Positions 1 to 12,500 of a stretch of 64,000 nucleotides of DNA are shown in pieces. The notes under the pieces are model-generated. The model was not told the DNA's origin. It made no database searches and saw only the letters and a program-made list of their open reading frames with translations. Origin of the DNA: Eleginops maclovinus (lineage: Eukaryota > Chordata > Actinopteri > Perciformes > Eleginopidae); contig NC_086356.1 in the NCBI RefSeq assembly GCF_036324505.1, positions 11,522,244-11,586,243 of the forward strand, written 5' to 3'. Made by a program: the position numbers and the translations under genes. The stretch's first letter is position 1. Each line of letters begins with the position of its first letter.

Positions 1-3000
1 TTTGCTTCAGTGGGAAAACACGATGGCCCCCAATTGAAAGCATGTTACAAAGGTCACACATCCAAATAAATGCCAACAACGCCAAAGTATTTCCCTCCTT
101 ATGCAAACACTCAAATAAGAGGCCACGCTTCACACAATGGGAGAGGCATGTGTAGATGAAAAGACCTCATGTAATGTGAGCTTGGCCTTTAATTAAATAG
201 AGCTGGATTGATTTTTTTGGGTCACAGATGAATGGAACTAGAGAAGAAACCAAACTTCATTATGACATGGCATGGAGTCCGATGTGATGAGAAGGCTTTA
301 AGGTTAATTAAAAGAACAACTGTATATGTGAAGTTCAAGGTATTTTCATTTCATGTTGTATTTAAAATACATAACCTTGTACGGTTTCTAAAAAGATATG
401 TTCTTTTCTTTAGTCTTGAGCTTCCATAATGATTGTCAGTAAGGAGGATAGCTTAGCTTGCCTGCAAGATAAACAGTAATTATTCCGTTGAGAGGAGAGG
501 CTGCGCGTTTGACTTCGACCCCTAGCTGACAGCCGAACTTGCTGAGGATGTATTCAACATGACTTTTTCCAAGGTTATGGAGACATTTATCAGTGCTGAG
601 TCTTTCTAAACACAATCGTAGAGGAAGAAGCATAAGGGCACTCTCCTAAAGCACAGGACACTGGCTAAGCTCTACATCTTATAAACCAAGCACTGTGTTG
701 GTGGAGAGACAATGTTGTCAGTAAACAATCTTTTATTAATCTGGTTTTCAACATTCATTAAGTAACTAACATTTATCAGAGGGAATCTCTGTTAGGTCAG
801 CCATGGAAACATCTTCCTCCAGGATTATTGTCTGGCTTGAATTATCTGTGTAAGAAAATCAATAAGACAAGTATATCAGTTCATTTCATTCATTTTTTTG
901 CCCAATTATTATTTTTCAGGGTCACAAATGACTGAAGCCTATTGAGCAGAGGGCATGAATTAAAATGTGAAATATTGAGTTTCTACAATCTACCATGCAT
1001 GTCTTTGGGGATGCAGTAGGAGTGCCTAAACAGTAAACACTGCACATAGTGAGCTCTAACCTACCTCTTGTTATCAGGAAATACTAACTCTGAGCCACTG
1101 AGATAAAAGCTGAGGTAAGAAACAAAGAGTATTTTAATGAACGCAGCTCATGTCCTTCCAGTCAACATTAATGTGCAGCACATCTGAAAATATCATGTGT
1201 GTTTTTTCTTGCACATGAAGTTGCCAAACATGCACTTCAGGATCTTCTTTTTTTTTTTTACAATGGTGTTCCCAGTGTAATGGAAACTTCTGGAGTAATG
1301 GATTCGAAACACAATGAGAACACGGGAAAGCTGGAACTTGATGACAAACACTGTTTATTATGAAGTCACGGCCGGTGAATTGAGAAGGCATGTGCTGCAG
1401 CCATGAAATTGACACAGCGGTTGCCCGACCAATTCTGAAGATTTCTCACCCCGGTCCCATGTATTTAGCTGGTTCTGAGAGAATAATCAACATACTGCAT
1501 ATCAAAATAAAACAGGCAAAGCAATATAATACATTCTATCAGCTGACGCCAACAGGCAGGAGTAAAGAGGCAAAACACTGAGAGCATAGCAGCCCAACGT
1601 TGCAGTCCTGTGCTCAGCGAGGGCAGTAGAAACAGATAAATTGGGTCAAAGTTATAGGCCCAGTATGAGGTGTAGACTGAATAAATGAAGCATGGGAGGC
1701 ACAATTTAAGAATCAAAACTATAGTGCTGACTAAAACCGGGAATTAATTTGGTTAAAGTCCTGTTGCTTTCCCCTGAAATGTTAACGTCTATAATGGTGG
1801 CATTTTGTCAACATAATGAAAAAGTAAATGGTGTGGGGTAATAAATGACTTTGTTAAATGAAATGGAAAATGAAAGGTTGATGTAGTATGAGCCTTTTTG
1901 CATTTTCTTTGTTCTGTGCTTCCATGCTCAGCTCTCACATCGGCGTCACACAGGCAGACCAGGCTGTAGACTACATGGTAAACCTCAATCCCCGGCCCTT
2001 AATCTTATTGCATGAAGTCACATGATGTCTAAAGAGAGTTATTGCATGGCAGAGTCATTTTGCAGATTTCTCCAAAGGGCTAGCTATTCTCTGTCTCCCA
2101 ACACGGAGCTGTAAACACAACTCTGGTTAATCTAATATTATTTTAGCATACATTGCTATATTATTTCAGGAACCAAAGTTGAATGCAGTAAGGAATTTGA
2201 GACAACATCTAAAAAGGCACCTTCCATTTAAGTACAACTCTCTAGTGTCACAGATGGCTGGAACTTTTCAGCATCATGAGCTTTTGTAGAACCATCATGA
2301 GGGAAAAAGCTCTCTATAGATAAAAAAAAACTACCCTCGAGCTCCGGAGGTACAGTACAATACACACAATGGGCAACAGCTTGACTTTACTGATGAATTG
2401 CGTTGCTGATATCTTTGGTCTCCTTGATATTAGAAGAAAGTAATAAATGCTCATGCCTCTAGGTATTTTAGAAAGCCGGGCAGGACCAAATTGCTTACAA
2501 AGGGACAAGGAAGCTTCTCTTATCCTGTATATAGCAGTTTGATTGTTTACAATGCTGAGCTGGTCCAGAGACCAGGCAAGCATATATTATCTGTTTTTCC
2601 AACACAGTTTGTGCATGATAAATGATATCATTTGTTGTTGTTCCCTAATTGGAAGATCACAATTACATTTCACCGCTTCCCATAAGGATAAAAGGTTATA
2701 CATCACAGGGAACCTTGCTGGACAATGTGTGCAACATTAAGACGTTTTGCTTTACACCTGGTCTACACAGGTTCTGGGTAACCACAAGGCAACCTTTTTG
2801 TAAATAATTCAGGAAGTGAAACAATCCCAGAATAAAAAAATGGCAACCCAATGTCACATTCCATGAAGGACAAAATAGTCTATACTCAATTCCATTAATT
2901 TGTTATTGCCATATCGAACCAGTGATAGCATGGGAATTTAATGCTGGGACTATGAATTTAGGTTGACCCTGATACTGTAAAGGCGGATCCCGTTTACATA

Positions 3001-3190
3001 CCTGACATTAACAAAGTATTGCTGCCTGTTTTGTCAAGTTAATCATAAATTCCATACATTCTGCATTTGTGTGCCATCTACTCATAATACACTGTCATAC
3101 ACTGAGCACAAGTGAACAACAAAAATCAATTCTGAATTTCAAATAACAAGACAGAAAAAAGAAAAAGCAATTTGTCAAATCTATGTTGCC
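1..3190. other. Intergenic AT-rich sequence, nothing identified
   Basis: I see no exon, RNA gene or recognisable transposon here. Open frames are short (under about 95 codons), with no recognisable domain and no splice-flanked structure. Homopolymer runs such as the T-run near 1248-1259 are the only low-complexity features. By position this is distal upstream sequence of astn2. Confidence 0.6.
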
Positions 3191-3197
3191 ATGGCGT

Positions 3198-3648
3198 TTA
3201 GAGGGTCTGTAAAATGGCCATTAGTCTGTCCCCTCTCTCGGCACTCTGTGTGAATCCCTCCTTTTCGCTGTATTCATTCTCCAGCAAGCCTTTTGCAAGT
3301 CTGTCCTCCCGCTCTGCTCTCCAAACCTCTTGGCTCTCGCTAATGCCTTCTTCTCTTGCTCTTCTCGCTCCAATGGTCCCCTTTCCCTTTTTATCCTCTC
3401 TCCTCTCCATTTCCTGGAGCTACATCAGCCAGTCTGGCTCCCTGGTCTTCATAACTGGTGTGTACTCCTCTTTGCAATCTGCCCATCTTTTGCCTTGTGC
3501 TTGTGGTGGAGGAGAAACGGCTGCGGTGTCCTTGGGGGAGTCACACTGGGCCGGAGGATTAATGTGATGTTTAGGTCTAAGCGTATCGTCCATCATCCTG
3601 TACTACTTCCAGGATGTAGCGGTAGTTTCTCTTCCCTCGGTTGCCCAT
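3198..3648 (-). pseudogene. Decayed coding relic, charged coiled-coil-like protein, unknown family
   Basis: Read on the minus strand, one frame stays open from an ATG at 3596 to a stop at 3198 (about 132 codons), interrupted only by a TAG at 3420-3422. The downstream part (3410-3198) is extremely rich in Glu, Arg and Lys (for example MERREDKKGKG, then WRAEREDRLAKG) and looks like a charged helical segment. The upstream part is Pro-rich. A second short frame begins with ATG at 3648, ends at 3577, and is offset by one base from the main frame, as expected if a frameshift split an older gene. A pyrimidine-rich stretch ending in AG lies just upstream on this strand (near 3675). I do not recognise the family. 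A transposon-encoded accessory or DNA-binding protein is one possibility, a host gene fragment another. The CT-rich complement opens overlapping plus-strand frames, which I regard as shadows. Confidence 0.35.
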
Positions 3649-3679
3649 CCCTGTGGGTGGGTTCTTTTAGCTTCTAAAA

Positions 3680-5575
3680 AGAAATGTAAAGACATTTTAT
3701 TATTTTAAGGTGCTGCAAAATGTCTTGAGCTGTCATAAAACAAAATTGTCTGTATTTCTTTTGAGATTTTCCAATATCATTTTCCAATTTGGTTCTGTTT
3801 TCCCTCCAGGATTAGTCTTCATTCAAGTGAAGGTTTATTAGAATCAGAGGTGATTTGCTTGTGACCCTTTAACATTTTATCAAGCTTACAATTCCTTTGT
3901 GTTACATACTAATGTCTTTCCTGTTTTATGAGCAGTTTGGTTACCCTTAGTTGTTACTACTGTGTTGAAAAGGGGCCTTTCACACATGATTTTCTCTCAC
4001 ACATTGTTGATTTGTGAGTCATCTGATTATCTTGTGTGCTTTTGCATAAATTAGAGCAAATTATATTCGGTTGCCAATCATTAAAGATAAAAAATCATGA
4101 GATATTGCCAGTATTCACATAATCAATCACTAAAATGACTGATTTAGCTTATACGGTGTACACTCATTGCTTAGTGTCCATGCAATTGAGAAACATCAAA
4201 GCATATATGTTCTGCTTTTCAGTAAAGGAATGGGGGAAGATATCCCTACCAGTTCCCTCTCGAGATGTACACGGGAAGACCAAGACGTTGTTTTGTCAAG
4301 CCAATTACAATAGCACAGAGGTTGTTTCAAGTTTGGTCATGTACTTCTTCAAATTGTAGAGCAGACTGACCTTTTCTTTGTCAACCTCTGATGTGTAGCA
4401 GAATCAATTCTGCAGCGTAAGCTTCTTGGTATAAACAGTTGTCCTTGTTTTGTGGAAATGTAAGGTTGCTCTTACGCGGCTGGTGAGGATATACTGTAGT
4501 ATGAGGGAGGCCCCATGACTGGATTTGTCCAAGCCCCCCAAATCACTTAATCTGCAAATGTGCACCGCACACATCAATGTGGGGGAGGTGGTTACTTTGG
4601 TTGGCCAACTAAATTGCATGAATACAAATGTAATCTATATGCTTGGACTTTTATTGGTTTCCAGGTAAACCTTAGAAAATAAGTGTAAAATACCTTTCGT
4701 ACACCAACCATATGGTGTGATATTGTATTTGCTGGCCCCAACTTTAAAATGTGTTGGAGCACCTTCTGCTTACACTCAGTTATTTCTTGCCTATAGGAGT
4801 TGGCAGTGCAGATTCTAAGACTTCCCTCCAGGCTGTTTTAATTAAAGGGGAAATTTCCCACTAATCTGTCTGCAAGAAAAACAGTGCGTTGACAGGTAGA
4901 GCATGACACATCACAGACAGGGGAATAGTGTCATCTGACTCCAAGGGCATTGTCCTTTTACCCCCTCACAGTCTGCACACTGGATGCTTTGCTAAAATTG
5001 GAAATGACAGCTCTGTGATATACTATCAGGTTTTAACATGAGTCACTGCACCTTTGTTACACATGTGGTTCTTTATCTTGATCTAAATATGGAGTATTAC
5101 GTACTCAAAACGAGTCAGTGATAAAACAGCTAAGGGAACAATTACCTACGGCAAAGCATTTCAAATCTGAAGACAGTGAAAATTATACTTTGGAACTTGA
5201 GAATGAGGATTGATGTAGGTAGATTGTTGGTAAATCAGCTCCATAAAAGGTTTTATGATATGCATCTGTCACAACCAATAGAGAATGTCACAGAAAGCAT
5301 TTCATTGCAGGATTCGACAATTCTTTTCAGGCTCTTTTATACTACCAATTTCATATGTGCTTATGTGTTTAGTGGTCCAATCTATTAGTTGATACACAGA
5401 AAAATAATTTCCAATAATTTTGAAATTTAGTAAATGTATTGTTTAAAACTGAGAAAGTTTTTAGCCTCTTAAATATAGATAAATGTATCCTGCTTAGCAT
5501 TGAATATTGTTTTTTTGAGTTGGAAACCCATTCATTTGACATCATCTTACGCTGCAGCACACAGCAATAAGGTTT
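3680..5575. other. Intergenic sequence, nothing identified
   Basis: AT-rich sequence without recognisable exons or transposons. Frames are short and look random. Confidence 0.6.
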
Positions 5576-5581
5576 TTATTT

Positions 5582-5650
5582 CAAGATTCAAGATTCAAGA
5601 AGCTTTATTTATCCCGAGGGAAATTGAGGTGCAACAGTTCAATACAAAGA
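5582..5650. repeat. Dispersed fish repeat fragment, LINE 3'-tail type
   Basis: The stretch begins with three tandem copies of a short ATTCAAG-type unit and continues into 'gctttatttatcccgaggg' and 'aaattgaggtgcaacag'. From general knowledge, a 'ctttatt..tcccgagggaaatt' motif recurs very often in teleost genomes at the ends of non-LTR retroelement copies. No coding part of a LINE is present, so this would be a heavily 5'-truncated copy. The family is not determined. Confidence 0.45.
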
Positions 5651-5660
5651 AGGAAGGAGA

Positions 5661-5778
5661 AATATACACTCAATATAACTAAACTACTAAATATACACTA
5701 AATATACATCAAACATTACTAAATATAAACTAAAATAACTAAGTATAAACTAAGTATAACTAAATATAAACTAAATGT
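5661..5778. repeat. AT-rich degenerate tandem repeat (actaaatata units)
   Basis: Imperfect head-to-tail copies of about 9-15 bp of the type 'ctaaatatacacta' and 'ctaagtataa' run for roughly 120 bp directly after the LINE-tail-like fragment. The position suggests that the array expanded from the repeat's own 3' tail. It has no coding content. Confidence 0.65.
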
Positions 5779-5789
5779 ATTTTGTTCAA

Positions 5790-7845
5790 CTTGCATTTCT
5801 TAAGTTGGCTGTCTTGCAGACATTAGCTAGCATTAACAGCTACTTCAGTGCTCACTGAGGACTTTGCATTTGGCAAACACTGGACACTATTTTAATGCTG
5901 GCAGGAAGCCAGAGGTATCTCAAACAGAAACAGCATACAGTGCCCTTTTGATTAGGCTCATGCCCACTATTTTTTGTATCTGACACATAAACAAGCTTGT
6001 CCCGGGGTGGTTGTCATATCTGAAGTTATGTTTATTCAGATGAGGTGGAACTGTCCAACGTTTGGAAACCCATTTTGACAGGAAATTGTTCCTACATTTC
6101 TCTTCACTGAGAATACCTCTTTAATTGTGTTGCTTGATGTGTCCGAAAATGACTTCTTATATTAACCACTGTTAGAAATATAACCTTAAATCATCAATTA
6201 TCTATTAATAAGACAAATATATTTTTTTTAAAGATAATTAGTCTGCATGAATGAATTTAATGTATGCAATTAAAGACAGTTATCATCTGCAGTGATTATT
6301 TTTTTATCTTGTTGTTTTATATACTATATGTTGCATTGTTGGAGGAATTCGGGACTTAAGATGATCTACACTGTAGCTACTTTGCATATGACATCTGAAT
6401 CTAGTGAATATATTACACTTAATAACATAGATCTATAGGAGAAGTACCTCATAACGATTATTGCATCAATGCTTTCTTTGTTGGCTATGTCAGACGTCCA
6501 GCTTGTGATATAAAGGCTTTTGAATGATGAATGTGTTATTGCTCCTCCTTCTAATATTTAACTTGTCTTTATACATTAATAACAGCCAGAACATTCAGGG
6601 AGATTGACACATTTCTTATTGTATTGTCTTGTTGCCACACTCTCAGGCTCTCAGATGAGCATTTCACAGCATGTTCACCCTTCACAGGTCACCATTCTGT
6701 CACACGCTAACACATGTAGACAGATTAACACTTGTCGCAAGTTTAGAGTCTCCAAATTGCTTAACTTGGATGTCCTTGGACACCCCTCAGTCCAAGAAAA
6801 GACACAGTCAGGATGTTCTTCGTGGGAGGTGACAGTGCTAACAGCTGAGGCACCTTGCTGCCCGAACTTAACAATCATAAATAAGATATTACAACTTGTT
6901 CTAATGTCAGCTGTTTTCATATAATACTCAATTCTAACATTTTAACTTGTATCTCTTAAATGAAATAGCTTATAGCTCAAATGTTTGTTTAACTTATTCA
7001 TCGTAAGGTAAAATAATTATTTAGAAAATATTCAAAATGACACTATTGGGTATTTGTTCAATGCTTAAAACAAGCTGAAACAAAAAAAAAACTTCTAGTT
7101 ATGCAAATGACTTCCACTTTGAGTAGTAACCTTGGAAGTAGACTGATTGTCGTTAAGATGGAAAGGCATACAATGTATGACATTCCATCCCCTAAAGACA
7201 ATGCTTGTTTTTTCAACCTTGAGCTACGATCATTACGTGTGTTTTCTCAATAGCTAATGTGTATACAACTTTTTCTAACCACACTTGCATAAGCAGATAA
7301 GCTAGAAAAAAAAACTCAAGACCCACAAGTCTTAGTGTTTTTTTTGTTTTGTTTTTTTATGGTAAGAGAAAACACTCAAATAACTCAGAAGCAGTCTTTT
7401 CATCGTGGTTGCATTTATTTATTTAGTTCAAAAAGTAATCTGCGATACAACAACTTAACATAGCAGAGTCTACATTTGAAGAAAGGGAATCATTATCAGC
7501 TTTTATTTAAGAGTCAGTACATGAAAATATATAATAATTGTGCTTTATATACATTTTTGACATACATATTTCAAGGATTTATTGTATACAACCTATATGT
7601 TGGCAATGAAAATCTTATATCCCATGCTCCCTCCTCCAACAACTCAACATACATGGTGCAAATAAGACAGACAAAATACTGCAAAAAGAGAGAAGAATAT
7701 TTACAATAACAACAATGAAGATTGAAGGATGTGAAATACTGTATATACACATGTGGAATACATCGAAGGTATTTAAATACACTGTACAGTAATTTAAATA
7801 CTTTACACTGTTATATGAGGAGGTATTGACAGATGCATATATTAC
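5790..7845. other. Intergenic sequence, nothing identified
   Basis: AT-rich DNA with several poly-A/T runs (near 7081-7090, 7305-7314 and 7338-7357). No exon or transposon is recognised. Confidence 0.6.
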
Positions 7846-7850
7846 GTATA

Positions 7851-7873
7851 AACAGATGTATATGGCAGATATG

Positions 7874-7913
<40 letters not shown>

Positions 7914-7940
7914 TGTAAACAGATGTGTATGGCAGATGTG

Positions 7941-7980
<40 letters not shown>

Positions 7981-8007
7981 TGTAAACAGATGTGTATGGC
8001 AGATGTG

Positions 8008-8050
<43 letters not shown>

Positions 8051-8065
8051 ATTATATATATATAT
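7851..8065. repeat. 67-bp minisatellite with embedded (AT)n blocks
   Basis: Three tandem copies start at 7851, 7918 and 7985, giving an exact 67-bp spacing. Each has the unit 'aacagatgtgtatggcagat', then 'gtgtata', then a long (AT)n run and 'gtactgta'. The first copy has two changes in the leading part. The last copy runs into a longer AT block interrupted by TTA triplets, ending near 8065. The (AT)n blocks are self-complementary and could extrude as cruciforms. Confidence 0.85.
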
Positions 8066-8158
8066 TTGTGAGCACTTTACAATTTTAGAGGCACAACGTT
8101 CAGTAATGTTGACACTTACTAAGTATGTCTATCTATTTAAACTCTCCTGAGAGAGGGT

Positions 8159-8161
<3 letters not shown>

Positions 8162-8249
<88 letters not shown>
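8162..8249. repeat. (CA)44 microsatellite
   Basis: An uninterrupted CA dinucleotide run of about 88 bp, 97 bp downstream of the AT-rich minisatellite. It is likely length-polymorphic. It creates spurious open frames in neighbouring registers. Confidence 0.95.
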
Positions 8250-8250
<1 letters not shown>

Positions 8251-8259
8251 CAACACAGC

Positions 8260-9120
8260 CCCATGGCCACAGAACTTTCCGCCACCCTAACTTTTGTTTG
8301 AATAGAATACTGTACCATCTGGCAGCTTAGAAGCCAAGTGACCCCCTCAATATGGAACAGGTCAGCGATTGTGTGATTACTGCCATTAGTTCTTGCAACA
8401 CAAAATTGAAGTCTTTTCATCATCTGAAGCAAAACATGGGGGAACTACATGGGTGAGTGAAGGTAGAACTGAAAAGGGAATAAGAGTGGAGCATTACAGA
8501 AAGGTTAAATAAGAGAACAGGGTTGTAAGGGAAAGTAAATGAAAAGTGAGTGACAGAAAGCTTGAAAACAACTGCCTGGGTGATTGGGTGTGGTGTGAGG
8601 TATGGAGGAATGAATGGCAGCATGTGCCATGTTCATAAGTGCAGAGTGACAGAGCTAATTATAGCCATCAGGGTGTTCTTGTGTTCAAAGGGAGAAGACA
8701 AAGCCAAGCAAAGGAAGAAAATACTCAGGTGGAAACAGCTGTGCAAAAATCCCTTGAGGCCAGCTGCACATTCGTTAGCACGCACACCTCTTCTTATTAG
8801 CATCGTTATTTTGCATAAGAAATGTAACTCTGTGTCCTTGTAACTTGTAAGGTTCAACAACTTTCAAGATTCTACCTTTCCCTCAAGCTGCACCTTAAAT
8901 AAACTTTGTTTCCTTTAAGCAATTCCACCCACTTCCTACCCCCTCCCTAACCACATTGCTGTTTCATTGCAGCTGTTCTTTCTTCTCACCATGTGGCATG
9001 CGCTACTTATCTATTGTCACTGAGCACATGAAAGCAGTCAAATAGGGTCAAGCGTCGGCCAAAAATACAAGGTCACAGACATCAAATGATTCCATGGCTT
9101 TTTCATTTTTAAATGTTTAC
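8260..9120. other. Intergenic sequence, nothing identified
   Basis: No exon is recognised. A pyrimidine-rich stretch ending in 'cattgcag' near 8965-8973 resembles a splice acceptor, but no coding exon follows it. Confidence 0.55.
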
Positions 9121-9124
9121 ATCT

Positions 9125-9590
9125 TGTTACGATCACTGAGTAGACCCAAGCGCAGGACACGGCAGAGTGAGTTAAACACGTTTATTCAGTTAATAAGGTG
9201 TGGGTACTCGAGATCCAGGTGGAGTAATGAGGATGTGGCGACTGGCGACTGGTGACGGTTAGACGGCAGGTTGACAATGGTCCTGGAGCACAAGAAAAAA
9301 CAAGTTTGACGCTAGAATCAAGGTACGGAAAATAACCATTAATTGCTAGCTATGCCTTTGCATTAATTCCACTGTGGTTATACAATGATCTGGCGGAGAA
9401 TGGTTGGGAAGCCGGGGTTGATATGCCGTAGCTGATGGCTTGATGGGAAGCAGGTGTGTAGTCTGGGAGGGTGCCGAACTGATTGCAGCAGGTGAGTGGG
9501 GGTTGAACCGGGAGCCAGGAGGAACAGCCACATCCACACGAAAGAACAAATACACACAAGGGAGATGGCTGGAGGAGTACAGCCATGACA
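9125..9590 (-). mobile_element. Solo LTR of an LTR retrotransposon or ERV
   Basis: Read on the minus strand this 466-bp segment starts TGTCATGGCTG and ends in TAACA, the TG...CA termini of an LTR. An AATAAA polyadenylation signal (TTTATT at 9181-9186 on the plus strand) lies about 55 bp before its 3' end, followed by a CpG-containing tail with 'cctgcgcttgggtc', a motif I associate with fish LTRs. The flanks are catct (9120-9124) and aatct (9591-9595), a 5-bp target duplication with one mismatch. No gag or pol sequence adjoins it, so this looks like the product of LTR-LTR recombination. Gypsy-type is possible from the 5-bp duplication, but the superfamily is not proven. Confidence 0.65.
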
Positions 9591-9599
9591 AATCTTTGC

Positions 9600-12500
9600 A
9601 CAGTTTTAAAAATCAAAAAGGTTTAATTTGATGGCAAGCCTACCATTACTCAAAGGTGTAAAGTGATTTTGTTTGACAATTCACAGCCTTTTATTAGATA
9701 CATTGATCAGTCCATTGACTTTCCCTGCTGACTGTATGAACCTGCCTTTTTTAGATATAAAGGTAATTCATATCTTGGTGGGGGACATTTTAATGAGGGT
9801 AAAATAAATATTGTATGTTGGCATACATTTTGTATTCGATGTATAATTTAACGTCAGAAATGTGTGAGCTGAAAGAGGGATACTAATGGATCCTTCAATT
9901 ATAGATTGTGGGCGTCGTAAAGGTAAAACTATAGCAGCAAAGAGAATAGAAGCAGAGAATAATGTTGCTCGATTGTATTGTCAAAACACAAGCTCAGCTG
10001 ATTTGTGACTCAGATCCAGCTAATGTTATCAAACCAAGAAACTTTGCTTCCCATGATATAATTGACTAAATGACAAAACATATTTAGAACAATATTTGTA
10101 CATTAAGACTTTATTTTACTGTCAAAGCCGTGCATACTACAAAGGTATGGTAAGATTTGTGCAATTTGTCAAAACAATACTCTATATACAGTATAAGGCT
10201 GGATGACATGACAGCTCCACAAAGGTGAAAACATAACATCTCGATTGTTGCAATATAGATCTTAAATCCTGCTATTTCCATGTAAAATAGTTGATATCAC
10301 ACCAATTTTTCAAGTATTTATTTTTGAATTTGGTTTTATATACCTTTATTATTTATTTAAGTTTAGCAGTTTAGTTTATAATGTTATAAACATCGAGTAA
10401 GAGATCATGATTGGCAGTGTTAATTAACAGTGTGAAGTAGTGGATTAAGTAAAGGCTTGGAATTTATTATGATAGATAAGTAACTTTGACTTACCCTACC
10501 AGTTACAAGACTATACAATTAAGTATTTAAATAATTATTATGGTTAGTTGTTGAGCTTTTCTGGTCAAACACCTACCATGACGGTAACGTAGCTTCTACG
10601 TGGCTCCTGCTTCACGCTACTGGCTGGGCGCAGCTCATTATTTGCTTTAGCAATCACGACTAACTTTAAATAAATTGTTTCTTTTGCTGGATCTAAAACA
10701 TGGTATGAATTAAATATGACAGTACAACATTTTTTTCTTTTCCTGCTACTATACCGCTTTAGTATCTTTGTTCTTCAGACTATACTGAATATAATGCCCA
10801 ATGAATGCTGGTGCTGCTGATAATTGTGCAACATGAATACATGTTGAAGTATATTACCATAGAAAGTGATTCTGATAGAAGTCGTAGGAGAATATTGCCA
10901 AGTAGGATTGTATGCCAGTTAATTACACTGTATGGAAAAAAAATCCCAACTCCAGTTCCCCACCCCCCATCAATTGATTTTTCTTTCGTTCCATTGCACA
11001 GAGCAGAAATGCCCACTCCATCTCAATTGTCAAAGGTAGCAGGATCCACTTATAGGTTCTTCTCAGGTAATTGCAATGCAAATGAGGTTCTCCAAAGACA
11101 AATTAGCCACCCTGAAAGGGAGGCCATGTCCCCTGTTGGCTGTCGATCTAGTGGCTAGACCAATGGGAAGACAAAAAAAAAGTATCCACTTTGATTAATG
11201 AAACATGACTGCAAAATCCTGATGATGTGCAAGGGAGACAGTTCTGATCTTGATCTGACGTTAGAGAAACATTAGAGTTCTGTGCTCGCCATCCTAAATG
11301 ACATTCAGCAAACAATGGTCAAGGCAGTGCACCATCTTGAATATGAGGAGAATAATAATATCTAAAGGATTTGTCAGCTGACATTGAAAATACATTTTGT
11401 AATGCTGGGTCTGTGTTGGTATTTGGATTCATTCATTCATATTTACGTTATTTTCTTCTCTTGTATTCAACATGTCACATTTCACACTTTTGAGTTTGAA
11501 GATTGCCTTTTTCATTTATACATATTCAGAACTTTTTTTTTGTTGCATGACTAAATACACTGTTAGAGCAGGGGAACACTCCCTTTGGTTAAACGTTGAT
11601 GTGCTTAAACACGCAGTTTCTCCTCTTTGAGAAAAGATTACAATGCATGTCCACTCAGCCCTGGAATAAGTTTATTCTGTTAACATTAAAGTCATGGAGG
11701 GTCTCCAACTGGGATAACACAGAGTGAAATCATTCATGTTAATTTGTGCATACACAAGGTGCAACTGTGTGAGCATTCATGCATTTTAATGAAGCTGACA
11801 CTGAACTCTTGGGTAGCAGTGTGTTCAAGTGTGGAAAATATGTTGGTTTGAATGTCTTTGGCACTAAAGCCTCACTTGGCACTGTGAAAGGTACACAAAT
11901 TCTAGAGCATGCCTGGAGAGAATTAATGTGTGCACTGTCTTATTGCAACTCAATTTAATTCTGCAGTGATTAATGAAGTCCTAATTAGCTATAACTTACC
12001 CCTACAGCCACTTTTTTGCATTTGTGCGCTGCATATCGGTTGAAAAAGGTACAAATTGATTCTGGTTAATTCATATTTTCATAGGACATAGGCTGAAATG
12101 ATGTTGCCCTGTAGCTCTAGATACTTAGCAAAAGCATATGATACACCTGATCACTCACCAGATTCTTTAATAATTTCATTAAGAAAATCTCATTTCGGAA
12201 CATTGTCCAACAGATGTTGTCTGGTACAAGATTTAATGAGCAGTGGCTCAACCTGCTGGAAGGGCACACAACAGATATACCATGGGAGATTTAAACCTTT
12301 GACGTTTGAATACCTCATGAAAGGCTGATGTTGCTTTATCTGATGATTTGCGGCAGTGGTCCACAGAATTGTCTCATATTTCTATAGCTCATTAACACTA
12401 GACTGATGAAGTATAAGGCAATTAACCAAAGGTCACGCCTGTAAGTTCCAAGAACCTTCCAGTGAATGCATGGCACCAAGCCAAACACTTCAGAAAAATC

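Noticed and set aside
8920..8990. Pyrimidine-rich tract ending in 'cattgcag' that resembles a splice acceptor
   Set aside because: No coding exon or partner donor can be supported downstream. Isolated acceptor-like sites are frequent.
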